Below are positions 62,576-64,000 of a stretch of 64,000 nucleotides of DNA, in pieces. Both the position numbers and the translations under genes were made by a program. Origin of the DNA: Geosiphon pyriformis (Eukaryota; Glomeromycota; Glomeromycetes; Archaeosporales; Geosiphonaceae); contig JAAOMT010000134.1 in NCBI GenBank assembly GCA_016748015.1, positions 435,341 to 499,340 on the forward strand. Reading direction: 5' to 3'. The notes beneath the pieces are model-generated. The model had not been told where the DNA came from and made no database searches. It saw only the letters and a program-made list of their open reading frames with translations. Positions within the stretch are counted from its first letter, which is position 1. Each line of letters starts with the position of its first letter.

Positions 62576-64000
62576 TAACGCATTTAACGAGTGTAGCCCA
62601 ATCGCTATCTAGTACATAGAACCAAACTAAGAGACTCAAACTAAACACGACTCACGTACTTTCTACATGTGGCTAGCCACTCAGGCCAGACAAGACAACA
62701 CTACACATCTATAACTACCCACACACTACCACCCAGACCAGAAAAGAAACAAAAAGGCTTCCGACGACCAAAGCTAACAGCAAAAGAATTGGCCAAACCA
62801 AGCAATTTCACAACATCATCAGACAAAACCGAAGACACACCACAAGGGAGCCCAGAAACAACACCAACATCACAGACCAGACCAGCCTTTTCCATCACCA
62901 CCCGGTGGCTGGCTCTAGCCAACCATACCTTAGCACGATGTAGACCAACAACGAACCTGACATAATCAACAATCCTAGCAGTGGCCACTTTTCTATCCTC
63001 AAAAACATTGCAAGCCTCCTCATACCACTCCTCCAGCACAAACCCTTTGCACACCAAAGTGTACAGCCCAACATCAATAGAACATTGAAACAAAACCCAC
63101 AACACAGCAGAAGCAGAGGAACCACCAGCCAAAGCTGACTAATGAGCAGAAGCCTCTGCCAAAATCTTACCACAAATGCCAGACTCATGAACACAAGTAA
63201 AAACGTGGTCAGAGAACTTCACCTCACCGCAAAACAAACACAACACACTAGGGTAGCATTTATCATACAACCTCTTCCTAATAGCCACTGGCAATCTCCT
63301 ATGCACAGCCTTCATAACATAAGTGTGAAGCGATGAGGATGTACGGTTAGTGAACCCAGCAAGCATATGAGAATCAGGATGTCACACCTTCACCGTGACA
63401 ACCCAGTCTATGCAACCAATCATCGCATCCGGAACTACATCACAACCAGGCCCAGCTTCCCAATGAGCACAATGAATCGATTGAAAAATATTTCTGACAA
63501 AATGACGGGCATTACCAGAAACAGCAACACTCTCAGCAACCAAAAAATGTTCACGCACATCGGCACAAAGGGAAAAGGGAGACCCAGAGGCAGCCCCAGC
63601 AGCCAAGTCAGCTCTCACATTACCAGGAATCCCAGAGTGTCCTTTCATCTTAACCCAACTCACACTAAGATCCTTATCCTTGACCAAATTGAAAATATGA
63701 CGCCTTTCCAGCCAGCATTGATTACGGAAATCAGGAGCAACCAAAGACATCTCAGACACACATGCGTCAATGGCAGCCTGGCTGTCAAGACGCAACACCA
63801 CAGTACTTGAAGAAGGAACACACTCCAAAGCCAAAGCGACAGCCTGTAACTCGGCCATAGTAGATGACAAAAGACCACGAACAGCGACACCAATACTCAT
63901 ATCCAAGACCGGAAAGTACGCAGCAACACCACAGGTGACCTCAGCAGAGCCCGCATTCCTCAAAGACCCATCCGTGAAAACTTCAAAAGAGTCTGACCAA
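62576..64000 (-). mobile_element. Second LINE, 3' part, continues past right edge
   Basis: Minus strand. RNase H: FTDGSLRN (about 63980), TMAELQAVALALE, DSQAAIDAC and KGHSGIPGNVRADLAAG give a complete acidic set. Then a Cys-His motif CLFCGEVKFSDHVFTC (about 63225) and a helical C-terminus (63132-62701) end in a 3' UTR with gtgtagcccaat near 62592-62603. Two stops interrupt the ORF, near 63381 (TGA where Trp is expected) and 63139 (TAG). It is clearly richer in G/C than its surroundings and less decayed than the 30950-47830 LINE, with which it shares the same layout. Confidence 0.88.

Overview
The window looks like nuclear DNA of an early-diverging fungus, most likely an arbuscular mycorrhizal fungus (Glomeromycotina, Rhizophagus-like). 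The reasons are: very AT-rich spacers; short GT-AG introns in every host gene; a Ty3/gypsy element and RNase-H-bearing LINEs that look like families I remember from Rhizophagus (memory only, no search run); a fungal-type secreted lipase; and what appears to be a minor-spliceosome AT-AC intron. All splice sites below were read by eye.

Layout. 1-21129 (minus): most of one giant gene that runs off the left edge. It encodes an N-terminal ricin-B-type beta-trefoil, three C2 domains and about 38 copies of a helical domain resembling the C-terminal region of VWA5A/PARP4-type proteins. Its last visible exon is open for about 15.7 kb without a stop. The distal part is built of about 1-kb dimers, each with one Gly/Ala-rich hydrophobic segment (11 seen). 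21130-24552: spacer with microsatellites. 24553-26033 (minus): secreted class 3 lipase in four exons. 26034-30950: AT-rich repeat land with a LINE tail fragment and a solo LTR. 30950-47830: an old LINE (minus) split by a nested 10.2-kb Ty3/gypsy element (plus) that carries a dUTPase-like domain and a Cys-rich region inside pol; both elements are ruined mainly by transition-type stops. 48224-48933: a non-autonomous DNA transposon of Harbinger type. 49869-60607: a compact block of four housekeeping genes: RTP1/TANGO6-like (plus), proteasome alpha5 (plus), exocyst EXO84 (minus) and SNARE YKT6 (plus). 60608-62575: AT-rich decayed repeats. 62576-64000 (minus): 3' part of a second, better preserved LINE.

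How the genes relate. EXO84 and YKT6 start head to head about 257 bp apart, and both act in membrane traffic (vesicle tethering and fusion). The giant protein has lectin and C2 domains but no signal peptide, so it probably acts on the cytosolic face of membranes; this is inference. The best candidate for an undescribed system is the giant lectin-C2-helical-repeat protein with its regularly spaced glycine-rich segments. The second is the AT-AC intron in EXO84.
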